Shown here piece after piece: positions 25,652 to 37,212 of a stretch of DNA of 64,000 nt. This DNA comes from Saccoglossus kowalevskii. Lineage: Eukaryota; Hemichordata; Enteropneusta; Harrimaniidae. The notes below the pieces were generated by a model. The model saw only the letters and a program-made list of their open reading frames with translations, was not told where the DNA came from and made no database searches. Positions within the stretch are counted from its first letter, which is position 1. Every line of letters begins with the position of its first letter. Both the position numbers and the translations under genes were made by a program. Location: contig NW_003130854.1 of the NCBI RefSeq assembly GCF_000003605.2, positions 1,354,807 to 1,418,806 of the forward strand, read 5' to 3'.

Positions 25652-25700
25652 TGTTCCACAGCAGCTCGCACAGAGCCCATACAACAAGTATTCTGCAAAG
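25652..25700 (+). CDS. Possible 49-nt internal exon, unidentified
   Basis: GTTTCACCAG forms an acceptor ending at 25651, and AAAG|GTGCTT forms a moderate donor at 25701. The 49 nt between encode VPQQLAQSPYNKYSAK in the one useful frame, entering in phase 2 and leaving in phase 0. The Gln/Pro/Ser/Tyr-rich composition differs from surrounding AT-rich frames. The upstream pyrimidine tract is interrupted and the donor is not ideal. No family recognised. Confidence 0.2.
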
Positions 25701-27454
25701 GTGCTTGCCAATTAAACCAAAAAAGTAATTCTGACCCTAGATTTTTGTAAGTAACAAAGCCGCTTATAACTAGTTCTATCAGTTGCTAGGCAGAGTTCCC
25801 ATGACACATATGTAGACCATTGTAACACCATATATTTGTACTTTTTTTTTTTGTCAATTCTCCCAGACTGCACACGGCAAAAATATCATTGAAATGGCAT
25901 GCACCAAATCTGTTACATAATCGCTAATACGGCCGCCTTTAAACACGCTGATCTTTGTAGCCATCATGATTGCCACATGCTCAGGATCTTCATAGTCATA
26001 TGATACGATTGGCTGTCATGTAATTTGCATGTTAATTGGATAATTAATTGAATAATGCTTTCCAAAAGGTTATTCTTCTTTTGGAAGTAGTTATTGAAAT
26101 TATTTGTGTACTTAGACTATTTTTTCAACTGTTTTATTTTTTAATCTGTAATCCCTTTCTTTTTTAAATTATTGATGCTATATTTTGTGGCTTAGTTGTT
26201 GTTTTTTCAACAAAATTTTTAGCAAAAAAGAAGAAAGTTGGTGCAAGTCTAACATAAAACGAGATGGCTGTTGAATAATTGTTTTCAAATTGGGCTAGCT
26301 GCAGATGTTAACACGTGTTTTCAGTTCAAAGTCGTGTGCTTGTTCCAAAAACATCAAAAGCATGTAATACGGCCACCGCACAGAAACACACTTCAACACC
26401 AAATTCTCACGATATCACCATATGGGATGAATGACCTGTTAATTTATCCCCAACAAGTTGCTAGTAGTACAGAAAAAAAGAAAAGCAGGCACGGTAATAA
26501 ATATACGAAAAAATTTAATTACCGGTGCACTCCAAAAATAATTGCCTATATTTTCTGTCAACATAAAAATGCAATTACCGAGTAATCAAGTACCTATATG
26601 ACTCGCTACATAACGAGACTTTGAAACAATAATACATATTTACAATACATATTACAAGGCTGATTAAGACCTAATAACATCCTAATACATTTCATCTCCG
26701 ATTTATCCACATAGCAAATATTCTAAAAAAAAAAAAAAAGTAATATTGGAAGATTACTGTTTTAAGGCCTGTAAGCTTTACTATAATCTGGTATTATTTC
26801 TCTCTCTATTTTAATTAGAATGACAATAGGTGTGAATAGAGACTTCTTTTTTTTTGTCACCGGATACTAATTTCGCTGATATTGTAACTAGATATTGTAA
26901 AGCTAATTATGTCAGAAACAATAGATATTATTACTGTATGGCTCGTTTTAAAATCAAATTTGCCATATGCCATGCTGAACATTTCTTATGCGGGTTATCT
27001 AGTAGTAGAAAAAAAATATTAGTTCTTTTTTTGTAAATATCATCAAAATAGTGCCGCCACCACTGGATATACAGTACATTCGTTAGGTATGAACAAATAC
27101 CATTAAGGCAGTAAACTAATAATTCCAACGAGATGCAATCAACAGATATAGGACAATTATTTTCTATTATAAATTCACATACTAATAAAGTTTGTTTTGC
27201 ATATTTAATAGTTGTTCCACTGGTGGATTCAGTTGAAATTTGATAATCAGATATCAAACGATTAAAAAATATGATTATTTGTTGAAGTCAGAATTTGAAT
27301 TTAATACGTCTTCAGTTACTGTGGGATGTGTACATCATCAGATTAGTTTTATTAATATTTTGCATAAATTATATTACGTCTTGAAAATGTAAGACTGAAA
27401 CAAATTTAAATTAAATATTTTAATGTCTGAACTACGCAGAATAAATCTTAGTTA

Positions 27455-27610
27455 TTTATAAACCACCTGATGCATATTAATTAGTTTATGCATATTAATT
27501 ACCATATGCACATTAATAAATTTACAGTTATTAATTAGCCGATGTATATTAATTGGCTATGCATACTAATCAGCTATTGCATGTTAAAAAGCTTATGTAT
27601 ATAGCCTATG
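27455..27610. repeat. Degenerate ATGCATATTAATTA tandem tract
   Basis: About eight imperfect copies of a 16-20-bp word around ATGCATATTAATTA. The word resembles octamer/POU and homeodomain target cores, but its density here fits simple tandem origin. Similar words occur in the 34.7-kb repeat. Confidence 0.6.
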
Positions 27611-28345
27611 ACTTTAATGTTCAACTAATCAATCATTTCTTGTGTTCGAGTGGTAAATTACGAATTCCTTGGTCCATTACCAAGTGTGCACCGCCAACGT
27701 AGAAATGGGATCGAACGCATAAATGAGCTTATTTGCCACAATTTTTCACAAGTTACATGTACCTCCTTGATTGTCGTCCCGTACTCTACCTAAACCTGTA
27801 TATTTGTGTCAACGTTAATTACCTGAAAATCACCCTCTTTTGGTTGTGGGCGCTCCACACAACGTATAGCCACAAGAAAACTTGGAATTTGACTATTAAA
27901 AATGTTTTGTGTATTATTATTAAATATTATTCAAATCTAAACATAATATGCAAATGACACCCAACTACTGTCCATTTATAATCAGCATACTGTGAAATAC
28001 TTCATTTTAGCTGGAATTAATTTTTGCTGAAAAGTCTTTTTGAGTGTTTTTTATGGAATTTATTTATATTCGCTGGATTTTATTTTCACTGATTCATTTC
28101 TGCAGCGAAAATAAAGTATTTTACAGTACGACATAATACGCAAATGATGCCCCAATTCAGTCCATTTATGTTAATGAATATTTGAATGGTTGATAGTGTG
28201 CTCTAATTTTTATAGCTTCACTAAAAAAAGTTCTTTGACTGATTTTTGAAATTCTGGAATCTCAACAATTTATCATATTTGGAATAAAAATGCAGAACAT
28301 ATTTGTCTGAAACATTGAAGTTGATAATTTGTTAATATCTGTACC

Positions 28346-28478
28346 TTAAAGAATGGTGGTCGTCTCGCAGCGCGTGTTCGAATTTGATGTAAATAAACAA
28401 AGTATTTTACATGCGTTGTATACGACGCTATGAGTCCCATATCTAACAGGGCGCATCACGACGACCACCACCCTTTAA
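28346..28478 (+). mobile_element. TTAA-flanked GC-rich miniature element, copy B (133 bp)
   Basis: Same family as the copies at 10248 and 63683. It has TTAA at both ends, left end GGTGGTCGTCTCGCAGCGCG, internal TATGAGTCCCATATCTAACA and right end CACGACGACCACCACCC before TTTAA. It differs from the other two by scattered substitutions, so it is somewhat older. Orientation is given relative to copy D. Confidence 0.8.
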
Positions 28479-30649
28479 ATTGCTTTTTCATCAAACTTAA
28501 CGATAACACTAAAAACTTCAAAGATAATTTAATATTCAGAAGTCTATTGTCTATGTGCTAACATCTAAGAATAATCAATTGAATGAAATTTACAAAGTTG
28601 ATTTTAAAAAAACTTCTTTTAAGCTATAGGTAAATTTCACTTATAATGCTCTTTCTGTGACAGTTTTAATGACTTGTTTTAATTATCTGAAGGTAAAACT
28701 TGATAAAATATTTTAATTCATACATTTTCACCACCACCAGTTCCCTCTTTTCATGACAAATTCCCATTTATAGTCTGCACTTTCCTTCAAATATCCTAAT
28801 TTTTTGAGTAAAAACTAAAAAATTACTTGAATTTTGTCTGTTGGCTCCAAAATCGTTTCGTTTCAGGAAATATTGAAGAATATAAAAAAAAAGTACAGAA
28901 AAATTCGAGGGAGAAAGTCTGGTGGTGAAAAGGTTAACACTTCAATAGGAATTGATCACAACAAATACATGTTTTACATTCTTTTTGGTCAGGTAAACAG
29001 ATGTACATGTGTAAATAATATATCAAAAAAAAACAACAGCTAGCAAGTGATATTTATTGGCCATTTGTTCTCCTTTGCTGTCAAATTCAATGATGTGTGT
29101 GTTTTAGTGCATTCCATGTGACAACTAGCTCCTCCATCATAACAATATAACACCACTTAAAAGTTACCTTTTCATGTTTCTATTTCGCATGCTTCATCCC
29201 TTGCCAGCTGCCGGCATTTCCACATGGATGATTTGTAGCCAACCCCTTGTGTACGCTTCATTTCGGTGAATATTGGCGTACATTTATTGTTGTACTTTCA
29301 AACAACGTGACAGTGCATTACATAACGTAATTAACGAGTCGCTGGATGTTAACGGCGTACTACTGATGTAAATTAAATTTGTATTCATTTAAGAATTAAG
29401 TTTTTGATTGTTATGCGATGAATTCTGTACATTGCAGTTTAGTGCATTACGATTTGAATCCAAATTAAGGACTTTCACCAATTAATTACAGTTAAATTAT
29501 CAAAAGGCGAATTTTTGAAGATTAATAACAGCAGTTTAATTTTTAAAATCCTTATAAACAAATTTCTTCAATTAATTCTAACAACAACTATTCCCAGAAT
29601 TTATCGTATGGGTGGATTTTGATAAGATTAACTGTTTTATCACAACACCACACACCGCCCAAACTTAAGTTTTTAAATGATTAATGGTATGTAATAAACA
29701 GTTGATAACTTTTTATCTTTATTAATCTGCCAGCACCTGACTAGAAATATCATCATATGTCAATTTGACTTGAGTCTAAATTGTCAGTTCCCATCACTCT
29801 CCATCCTGTCCTCCTTTACTTCATTACGCTTATTTTGGTTTTGGAGAACTTATCAATTATCAAATTAAATAATGAAAATTTGACTTTTAAAATTGTTTGA
29901 ACATTGTTCAGTCCCCATACCTTGTACAGGGTCCAAATTAAAAGAAAAATGAAAATTTTATTCATGTTTGGCAATTTTTGCTAGTGTTTTTAAGGTAGCA
30001 TCCATGCATAAAATTTGATGATCCAGTCTGAATTAGATGGATTGAACATTTCTTTTTACAATCAAAAGAATAAACAATCATGGTGACAGCTTTCGGCACT
30101 AATGATACACATTACCGTGATAAATCAAACTCGCTTCATTAAATTGGATATTCTGAAAGATTTCTACTTGCTGGATATTGTTTACTCAATATTGTAACGC
30201 CGCAGTCGATATGTACCTGTATTTGAATAATACATTACCATATGGAACCGAATGATTTTGACTTTATTTATAAAAAAAAAAATCATCTCTTTCATTAATT
30301 GGTCATTAAAAAATAAAAATAAAAACTTGATGATGATGAAAAATGTTATGGAATTTTTCTTGTTGCAATAGTCATTTTAGAAAAAGGATAATAAGTTGGA
30401 ACTTTTTTGGTTGCTTCTTATGAGAAATGTGAAACTGAGGTCTACAATGCCAGTACACGTGTACAGAAGCATGTTTAAAAAAGAAATAGAAGATCTCTTT
30501 GAATATTATATCAATAAAATTTTTTATGAGTTTATATTTAGCTATATTTTTTTATATTTTGCACACCACCCACATTCCTCATGATGATTGTTTATGAATC
30601 TCCCACTGAAATGCTATGTAAGTTTTGAATATTTTTTTATAGTTGTAAG

Positions 30650-32640
30650 AGATTTATAGTTGCAATCAGTTCACTTCACTATGCATAAAGCTGCAGTATT
30701 GTGCTGCAATCAGTTCACTTTAACAGTCAGAGTATTCTTCTGCCATAAGTTCATTTAGCACAATCCTTCATTATTCATCTGCAATCACGTTACTTAGTCT
30801 TATAGCTGAAACATACCTCAGCAATCACTTCACATAACGTAAAGCTGCAGTATTCTGCTGCCATCACTTCACTTAGCATAAAGCTGCAGTATTCTGCTGC
30901 AATCACTTCACATAGTGTAAAGCTGCAGCATACTGCTGCCATAACTTCACTTAACGTAAAGCTGCAGTATTCTGCTGCAATCATTTCACATAGCATAAAG
31001 CTGCAGTATTCTGCTGCCATCACGTCACTTAGCGTAAAGCTGCAGTATTCTGCTGCAATCACTTCACATAGTGTAAAGCTGCTGTATTGTGCTGCAATCA
31101 TTTCGCTTAACGTAAAGCTGCTGTATTGTGCTGCAATCACTTCACATAGTGTAAAGCTNNNNNNNNNNNNNNNNNNNNNNNNNNNNNNNNNNNNNNNNNN
31201 NNNNNNNNNNNNNNNNNNNNNNNNNNNNNNNNNNNNNNNNNNNNNNNNNNNNNNNNNNNNNNNNNNNNNNNNNNNNNNNNNNNNNNNNNNNNNNNNNNNN
31301 NNNNNNNNNNNNNNNNNNNNNNNNNNNNNNNNNNNNNNNNNNNNNNNNNNNNNNNNNNNNNNNNNNNNNNNNNNNNNNNNNNNNNNNNNNNNNNNNNNNN
31401 NNNNNNNNNNNNNNNTTTCGCTTAACGTAAAGCTGCTGTATTGTGCTGCAATCACTTCACATAGTGTAAAGCTGCAGCATACTGCTGCCATAACTTCACT
31501 TAACGTAAAGCTGCAGTATTCTGCTGCAATCACTTCACATAGCATAAAGCTGCGGTATTCTGCTGCAATCACTTCGCATAGTGTAAAGCTGCAGTATTCT
31601 GCTGCAATCACTTCACATAGCATAAAGCTGCAGTATTCTGCTGCAATCACTTCACATAGCATAAAGCTGCAGTATTCTGCTGCAATCACTTCACATAACA
31701 TAAAGCTGCAGTATACTGCTGCAATCATTTCACATAGTGTAAAGCTGCAGTATTCTGCTGCCATCACTTCACATAGCGTAAAGCTGTAGTATTCTGCTGC
31801 AATCACTTCACATAGTGTAAAGCTGCAGTATTCTGCTGCAATCACTTCACATAGCATAAAGCTGCAGTATTCTGCTGCAATCACTTCACATAGTGTAAAG
31901 CTGCAGTATTCTGCTGCCATCACTTCACATAGTGTAAAGATGCAGTATTCTGCTGCAATCACTTTACATAGCATAAAGCTGCAGTATTCTGCTGCAATCA
32001 TTTCACATAGTGTAAAGCTGCAGTATTCTGCTGCAGTCACTTCACATAGCATAAAGCTGCGGTATTCTGCTGCAATCACTTCGCATAGTGTAAAGCTGCA
32101 GTATTCTGCTGCAATCACTTCACATAGCATAAAGCTGCAGTATTCTGCTGCAATCACTTCATATAGCAATAGCATAAAGCTGCAGTATTATGCTGCAATC
32201 ATTTCACATAGTGTAAAGCTGCAGTATTCTGCTGCAATCACTTCACATAGCATAAAGCTGCAGTATTCTGCTGCAATCACTTCACATAGCATAAAGCTGC
32301 AGTATTCTGCTGCAATCATTTCACATAGTGTAAAGCTGCAGTATTCTGCTGCAATCACTTCACATAGCATAAAGCTGCAGTATTCTGCTGCAATCACTTC
32401 ACATAGTGTAAAGCTGCAGTATTCTGCTGCAATCACTTCACATAGTGTAAAGCTGCAGTATCTGCTGCATCACTTCACTTAGCGTAAAGCTGCAGTATTA
32501 CTGCTGCAATCATTTCACATAGCATAAAGCTGCAGTATTACTGCTGTCATCACTTCACTTAGCGTAAAGCTGCAGTATTCTGCTGCAATCACTTCACATA
32601 ACATATAAAGCTGCAGTATACTGCTATCATACTGCATTTT
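30650..32640. repeat. Minisatellite, 39-bp unit with CTGCAG core
   Basis: Unit layout is AAGCTGCAGTATTCTGCTGC followed by AATCACTTCACATAGCATA, 39 bp, in about 46 regular copies from 30820 (including the gap) plus decayed units from 30650. Variants (CATAGTGTA, CATAGCATA, TTAGCGTA, TTAACGTA; ATTGTG for ATTCTG) are shuffled in blocks. TGCAG and CTGCA in each unit can form a small hairpin. As 39 is a multiple of 3, long frames are open on both strands (461 and 180 codons). They are repeat artefacts: no splice or start context, and edges defined only by the array. Confidence 0.95.
31159..31415. other. Assembly gap (257 N) inside the 39-bp array
   Basis: Both flanks are array units. Unit phase across the gap is off by 3 bases from a whole number of 39-bp units, so the true length is probably an estimate and the copy number is uncertain. 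Confidence 0.98.
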
Positions 32641-34699
32641 CTCACATGAGGGCGTTCATGTTGAATACATTTAATGGAATTTTACTGCTACAAAATTTCA
32701 ACTGCAATTTTCCCCAGATTCACGTAATCAGTGCAATTCGGACTCTCGCAAAATTAAATCGGTTTACTCTACATTAGGCTCTGAATTCTACAGCCATGTG
32801 ACATGACAGTAATTTGATTGGTCAGTAAACATAAACAACAGGTCTGTTGGTGGGGTTTCATAACCCTCAATCATTCTGTGTTGAACGGAATATTTATCAG
32901 TAGACGTGCATATAGCTGCATGGTTATACAGGTACATGTTTGTTCTTTGACATTTCCTGTCTTGCATCTCTGATACCGTACTAGTGGGGTATTCTGTTGT
33001 GCCATTGTTTCAGTGTGAAATTGATTCAGGTCTTATTTTGTTAGGTATATTAAAATGCATTCATCATGAGAATTATGCAAATTAACTCCATATATGGAAA
33101 AACCCTAACTGATTCAGTTTAATATATGTAAATCATTTCTATATATGGAAGACTAATTCTGAGGCAAAAATCAACTTTTTATTCATCTTCACTTATCTAG
33201 GTATAAAATAATCATTATTTTCCAAAAACAATCATGTCAATTAAGGGAAGTGGGAAAAATGGTCACAAAGAATATATTAGAAATGATTTTACGGTTGGAA
33301 ATGGGAGTGAGGTCAATTTCAGTGCAGCTAAATGTGTGTATATTTCACCCAACGTTGCATTGGAGCCAAAGTACTATTTTCCCTGATGTTCATGCATACA
33401 AACGATAATATTATGTGTGCGTGTGTGAAAATTGAAAAATGAATTCACAGTTTTATGACAGCCTGTCGAAAGATAAACGACTCCCCGGAGGAATGCCGAG
33501 CAGTTTTCATTCATCATAGTTAAGACAAAAGTTCTCAAAGGGCGTCAGTTGTACAATTGGCAGTCATTACCACGCTGGATTAACATCAATTATGTACGCA
33601 ATGTTGTCGTTACTTTACAACGCACATATTCATCATCTTCAAGCGCTACACCTGGATACAAGACGACAAAATCGCTGACTCCTATTCATCTCCATTTTTT
33701 TTGTTCGTCTTCGCTCGTCTGTGCATATCATTTCTCCTCTTGGGAGGTTGTTTTTTGTGTGTGTGTGTGTGTGTGGAGCCACATTTCTCCTCAGGGCTGT
33801 CTGCGTTCCAAAATAGTAATAAAAATACTCGCTGAGATTCTGCATCTTATATATAAAGAGTTATCGCTCCCAAAATCCTACTGAACTTATCTTTATTGGT
33901 CACTCAGATCGACTGCTCAGAGACTTTCCATGCACGAATGAATGAACAGCGTGATGTTTTGTATTTTTTGTTACTTCTTCCTCCCCTGCTAACACATTCC
34001 AGTCGTTTTACACATGCACAAACCAACACTGATTTTACATTTTGAGTCTCTCTCTTCAAGGTGAATGTAATATTCTGAAAAACTACATTTTCCATCCGAG
34101 AATGTTACAATAATTTTTTTTTTAGTAATTTGCAGTTGCTTCACACATCTCGATAATAATATTAGAGAACAAAAAGAACTATAATTTTATATATTCTGTA
34201 AAATATATACTACAGTATAATATTCTTAAACTTCTTAATTTGATGATTTTATGAGGAAAAAAATGTAAAAGTCGCTGAATTTTTCACTTTCTCACTAAAT
34301 TTGCGAAATTAAAGTCTCAATTTCAGTCTCAGTGAAGTATTTTTCTCATACTTATTTTACAAATTATAAATGATCACAATCGCATTAATACGACAAGAAA
34401 TACTATAATTGTGCTTTGATTTGAAAATTTTGTTTTTTTTCACATACAAAAATAGAGTTAACATATTGGAAACTTTGACCGAAAAAAAATTACATGGCCA
34501 ATCCATCCACGTCAGTCTGCACTGTTAAAGTTTGTATTTTATTGATTGAATTTAATTATTTATAACTATGCGATGCAATGCCACACATTCACTGTGTCAC
34601 GATATTGAACACAACCCCAGACAATGTCAAACGATTTAAGATGCCACATTATTGAACGAATCTCAGATAAACTTTGTACATAGATGCTCTGAGATAATA
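32641..34699. other. Non-coding stretch with possible conserved elements
   Basis: No gene recognised. 32.76-32.99 kb is less AT-rich and holds forkhead-like words (GTAAACATAAACAACA near 32826). 33.48-34.05 kb is GC-richer with no clear frame. 34.1-34.7 kb is plain AT-rich DNA. Confidence 0.5.
33757..33774 (+). repeat. (GT)n microsatellite, about 9 units
   Basis: Uninterrupted GT dinucleotides after a T-run. The Val/Cys peptide read across it is an artefact. Confidence 0.9.
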
Positions 34700-35060
34700 A
34701 TGCTCAGCCCTGATTAGTTTTGGGTTAAAACTCATGCATATTAATTACCTAATTTGCATAATCACTTTTCAGCTGATCCAATGATATCTTGAGTACCCTT
34801 CAACAGATTTTGATGATGATTGTTGGTGCATAAATGCGGTATAACCACTTACGGGATTAGTAGAGGGTTGAAATTCATGCATATTTATAACCTAATTTCA
34901 AATTAGCCAATTTTTAGCTGTTCCACAGGTATCTATTTATAACCATTCATCAGATATCAATGAAACTTGATACACATGTGCTTAGGGGTATTCCACAGTT
35001 TAAGCTTGTAAAACATGCATATTAATTACCTATTTGCATAAATTAAACTCACTTTTACCC
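34700..35060. repeat. Old tandem repeat, about 140-bp unit, three copies
   Basis: CATGCATATTAATTACCTAA-type boxes recur at 34733, 34876 and 35014 (spacing 143 and 138), each followed by a TTTGCATAA or similar box and then by CAGATTTTGATGATGA / CAGATATCAATGAAACTT-type sequence. The units have diverged strongly. A possible relative in reverse orientation lies at 56.82-57.08 kb. Confidence 0.65.
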
Positions 35061-35389
35061 CAATAATCTTATATTTCCAGAGTTTTCTGCAAGTACTATA
35101 AACTTTCAGTACTGTGGATCGAGTGCTATATTATATTTCTATTTCTTATTCCTAAGCACACTGGACACCTTTTTTGAGTTTGATTTCTTCTGAATGTTTA
35201 ACGCATTAACTGCCATATTGTCTGGGGTTTCCCTGAATCTAGTTTTTCTTGATTTCTGTGTCACCTCTTAAATATCAGTGTTAATTTGTTCCCATCAGAT
35301 GGTACCGGTAGTCTGAATTGAGTACATATGTTTTTGGTTCTGCATTTCATCAACCATCTCTCACGCATGCCAAAGCATTTTGTTTTGCA

Positions 35390-35900
35390 ATTAGATTCAA
35401 AATGGCTGACTGGTGGCCATTTTGTTTTTGTCATGTCTTTTTTTTCATTTCTCAGTTACACTTTTATTGATTTCACTAAAAGTTGGTTCAATTCTCAGAC
35501 ATGATGGTATACTTATATGCGTGTCAATTTATTTATTTTTTTCACCTTCGACAGATATAAAAAAAAATTCAAATCCCAAATTTTCAACATGTCATCAACC
35601 ACTCAAACATGCTTTGGCCGATTTTATTAAAAACATAGTATGATCATCAAACATGATGAGTGACTGACGCAGATCACTTGGTTTTGTGGTTTGATTCAAA
35701 ATGGCAACCAATTCTCAGACAGGTTGATTTGTTTTTCATTCTGTAGACCTTTGACTGAAAATTACCATTTCAAGATCTTAATTCAAACTTGGTATTAACA
35801 TATCACTGGTCGTGAGTTACTAAAATGTGTGACTTTTATTTCAAAATGGTCGACTGGCAGCCATGTTGATTTAATTTTCAAGTGTCTTTTTAGCATTTGT
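35390..35900. repeat. Old tandem repeat, about 148-bp unit
   Basis: TCAAAATGG-type boxes at 35398, 35697 and 35842, with spacings of 299 (about two units) and 145. Each is followed by GACTGG..GCCAT or CAACCAATTCTCAGACA and then TTGTTTTT. The motif CAATTCTCAGACA also occurs at about 35490. Related single units occur near 1137 and 46742. Confidence 0.6.
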
Positions 35901-35989
35901 CCTGTTTGCCCAATTTTGTTTTTGAATTTCTATCCCATTTCTTTTTTTTGTATTTTTCTCCTCTTTACTCAGACACATTCAACCATTTT

Positions 35990-36536
35990 TAGCTCCGCTG
36001 TCGACTTTGTCGAGCGGAGCTTATCATATGAGTGATTGTCCGTCGTCGTCGACGTCCGTCGTCGTCTGTGTCAATGTTTTACTTTTTCGACTTCTTCTTG
36101 AAAACTACAAGCTTGAATGCTTTGATACTTGGTGTATATGTACCTTGGGTAGACCTCTCTTAGGTTTGTTCATTTCATGTTGATATCTTCAATTCTCTAA
36201 TTTTAGTGAATATTTTTGTCATTTTTGGTAAAAAGTGATATTTTCGACTTTTTGTTAAAAATCAATAGTTCAATTGCTTTGATATTACATATATAGATAC
36301 TACATGTAGACCTTTCTCAGATTTGTTCATTTTGTGATGATATCTTCAGTTCTCTAATTTTGGTGAATATTTTTGCCATTTTTGGTAAAAAGTGATATTT
36401 TCGACTTCTTGTTAAAAACTGTAAGTCCGATTGCTTTGATACTATTCATATTGTTCATTTTCTAATGATGTCTTCAGTTTTTTAATTGAAATGTGCATTG
36501 CTAACAGCGGAGCTATCTCAGCCGATAGGCTGCTTG
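35990..36536 (+). mobile_element. Unclassified hairpin-ended element, about 0.55 kb
   Basis: The left end is a strong hairpin: AGCTCCGC (35991-35998) and TCGAC pair with GTCGA and GCGGAGCT (36009-36021). TAGCTCCGCTGT at 35990 is inverted as ACAGCGGAGCTA at 36504-36515. A second small hairpin CAGCC GATA GGCTG sits at 36519-36532. After the left hairpin comes a GTCGTCGTCGACGTCCGTCG tract. The interior holds three copies of a 157-bp unit (TTTTCGACTT boxes at about 36085, 36242 and 36399). Possible flanking duplication is only TTTTT, which is uninformative. A terminal hairpin recalls Helitron ends but no CTRR end follows. There is no coding capacity. Confidence 0.65.
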
Positions 36537-37059
36537 TTTTTAAAATTTGATACAAAGACAAAATTGTTTTTGTCTCAATGAAATTGCCTTCACATTATTT
36601 CCTCAAATCTATAACATCTAAATACAGACAGGAATTGTGTCATTGACAGCAACTTGTTTCAAGCAACACAAGAGAATATCTGAAATTAAATTCGTTTTGA
36701 CTTTTATATAGCACTTGACATTTTCATTTCCAATTTTCGTGATTTGAAGCAAGCATTTTGTATAAACAACGTTAGACAAGACACACCTGTAACACCCCAG
36801 GGGTAAACAACAATAAGATTACCGTCAAATAAGCACAAGTGTCGCTATCAAAGCATTATAAAAAAGACGGTCGTTTACATGTTGAGCAATTGACAAAATA
36901 TAATTACCACAACTGTGAACACACAATGACACATTGTTAAATTTTATGAAAAAAACATGGCAGTGTTTCTCAATAAATTTCAAAGAAACTATTGTTGAAT
37001 TATGACAGCACCAACCACATAGGAGCGTCTAACATCCTCAGGCGCCGACGCATCATCAG

Positions 37060-37100
37060 AAACTAATCATTAGCGATTGACAACTTAGAACCTGTGGTTA
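37060..37100. promoter_or_regulatory. Candidate homeodomain/PBX-like and RUNX sites
   Basis: CTAATCATTAG (37063-37073, paired TAAT cores), then GCGATTGACAAC (PBX/MEIS-like), then CCTGTGGTTAATTC with the RUNX core TGTGGTTA at 37093-37100, all within 40 bp of repeat-free DNA. The motif matches are direct; function is inference. Confidence 0.3.
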
Positions 37101-37200
37101 ATTCAATCTCGTGAGCACAAAAAAAAAAACATATTGTCATTCAAAGAAATAAATTTGTTTCAGACACTGGAACAAATCTGGCTTTCAATTGATGGAACGA

Positions 37201-37212
37201 GCACCAGAGGGC
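37201..37212 (+). promoter_or_regulatory. CTCF-like core motif
   Basis: GCACCAGAGGGC matches 11 of 12 positions of the CCASYAGRKGGC core known for CTCF. It lies 100 bp from the homeodomain/RUNX cluster. A single 12-bp match can arise by chance in 64 kb. Confidence 0.3.

Larger units (their letters stand above)
24500..30649. other. AT-rich non-coding stretch
   Basis: No complete gene recognised. 24.60-24.80 kb is GC-richer, repeat-free and ends with homeodomain-like TTTTAATTGG words, so it may be conserved non-coding DNA; 29.18-29.40 kb is similar. TTTGCATATTAA-type octamer-like words recur at 25.19-25.25 and 27.46-27.60 kb. Separately listed features lie inside. Confidence 0.55.

Noticed and set aside
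30790-32482. Long open frames (461 codons on -, 180 on +) with 13-residue periodic peptides
   Set aside because: They are the 39-bp minisatellite read in frame; both strands are open because 39 is a multiple of 3, and the frame ends coincide with array edges or indels.
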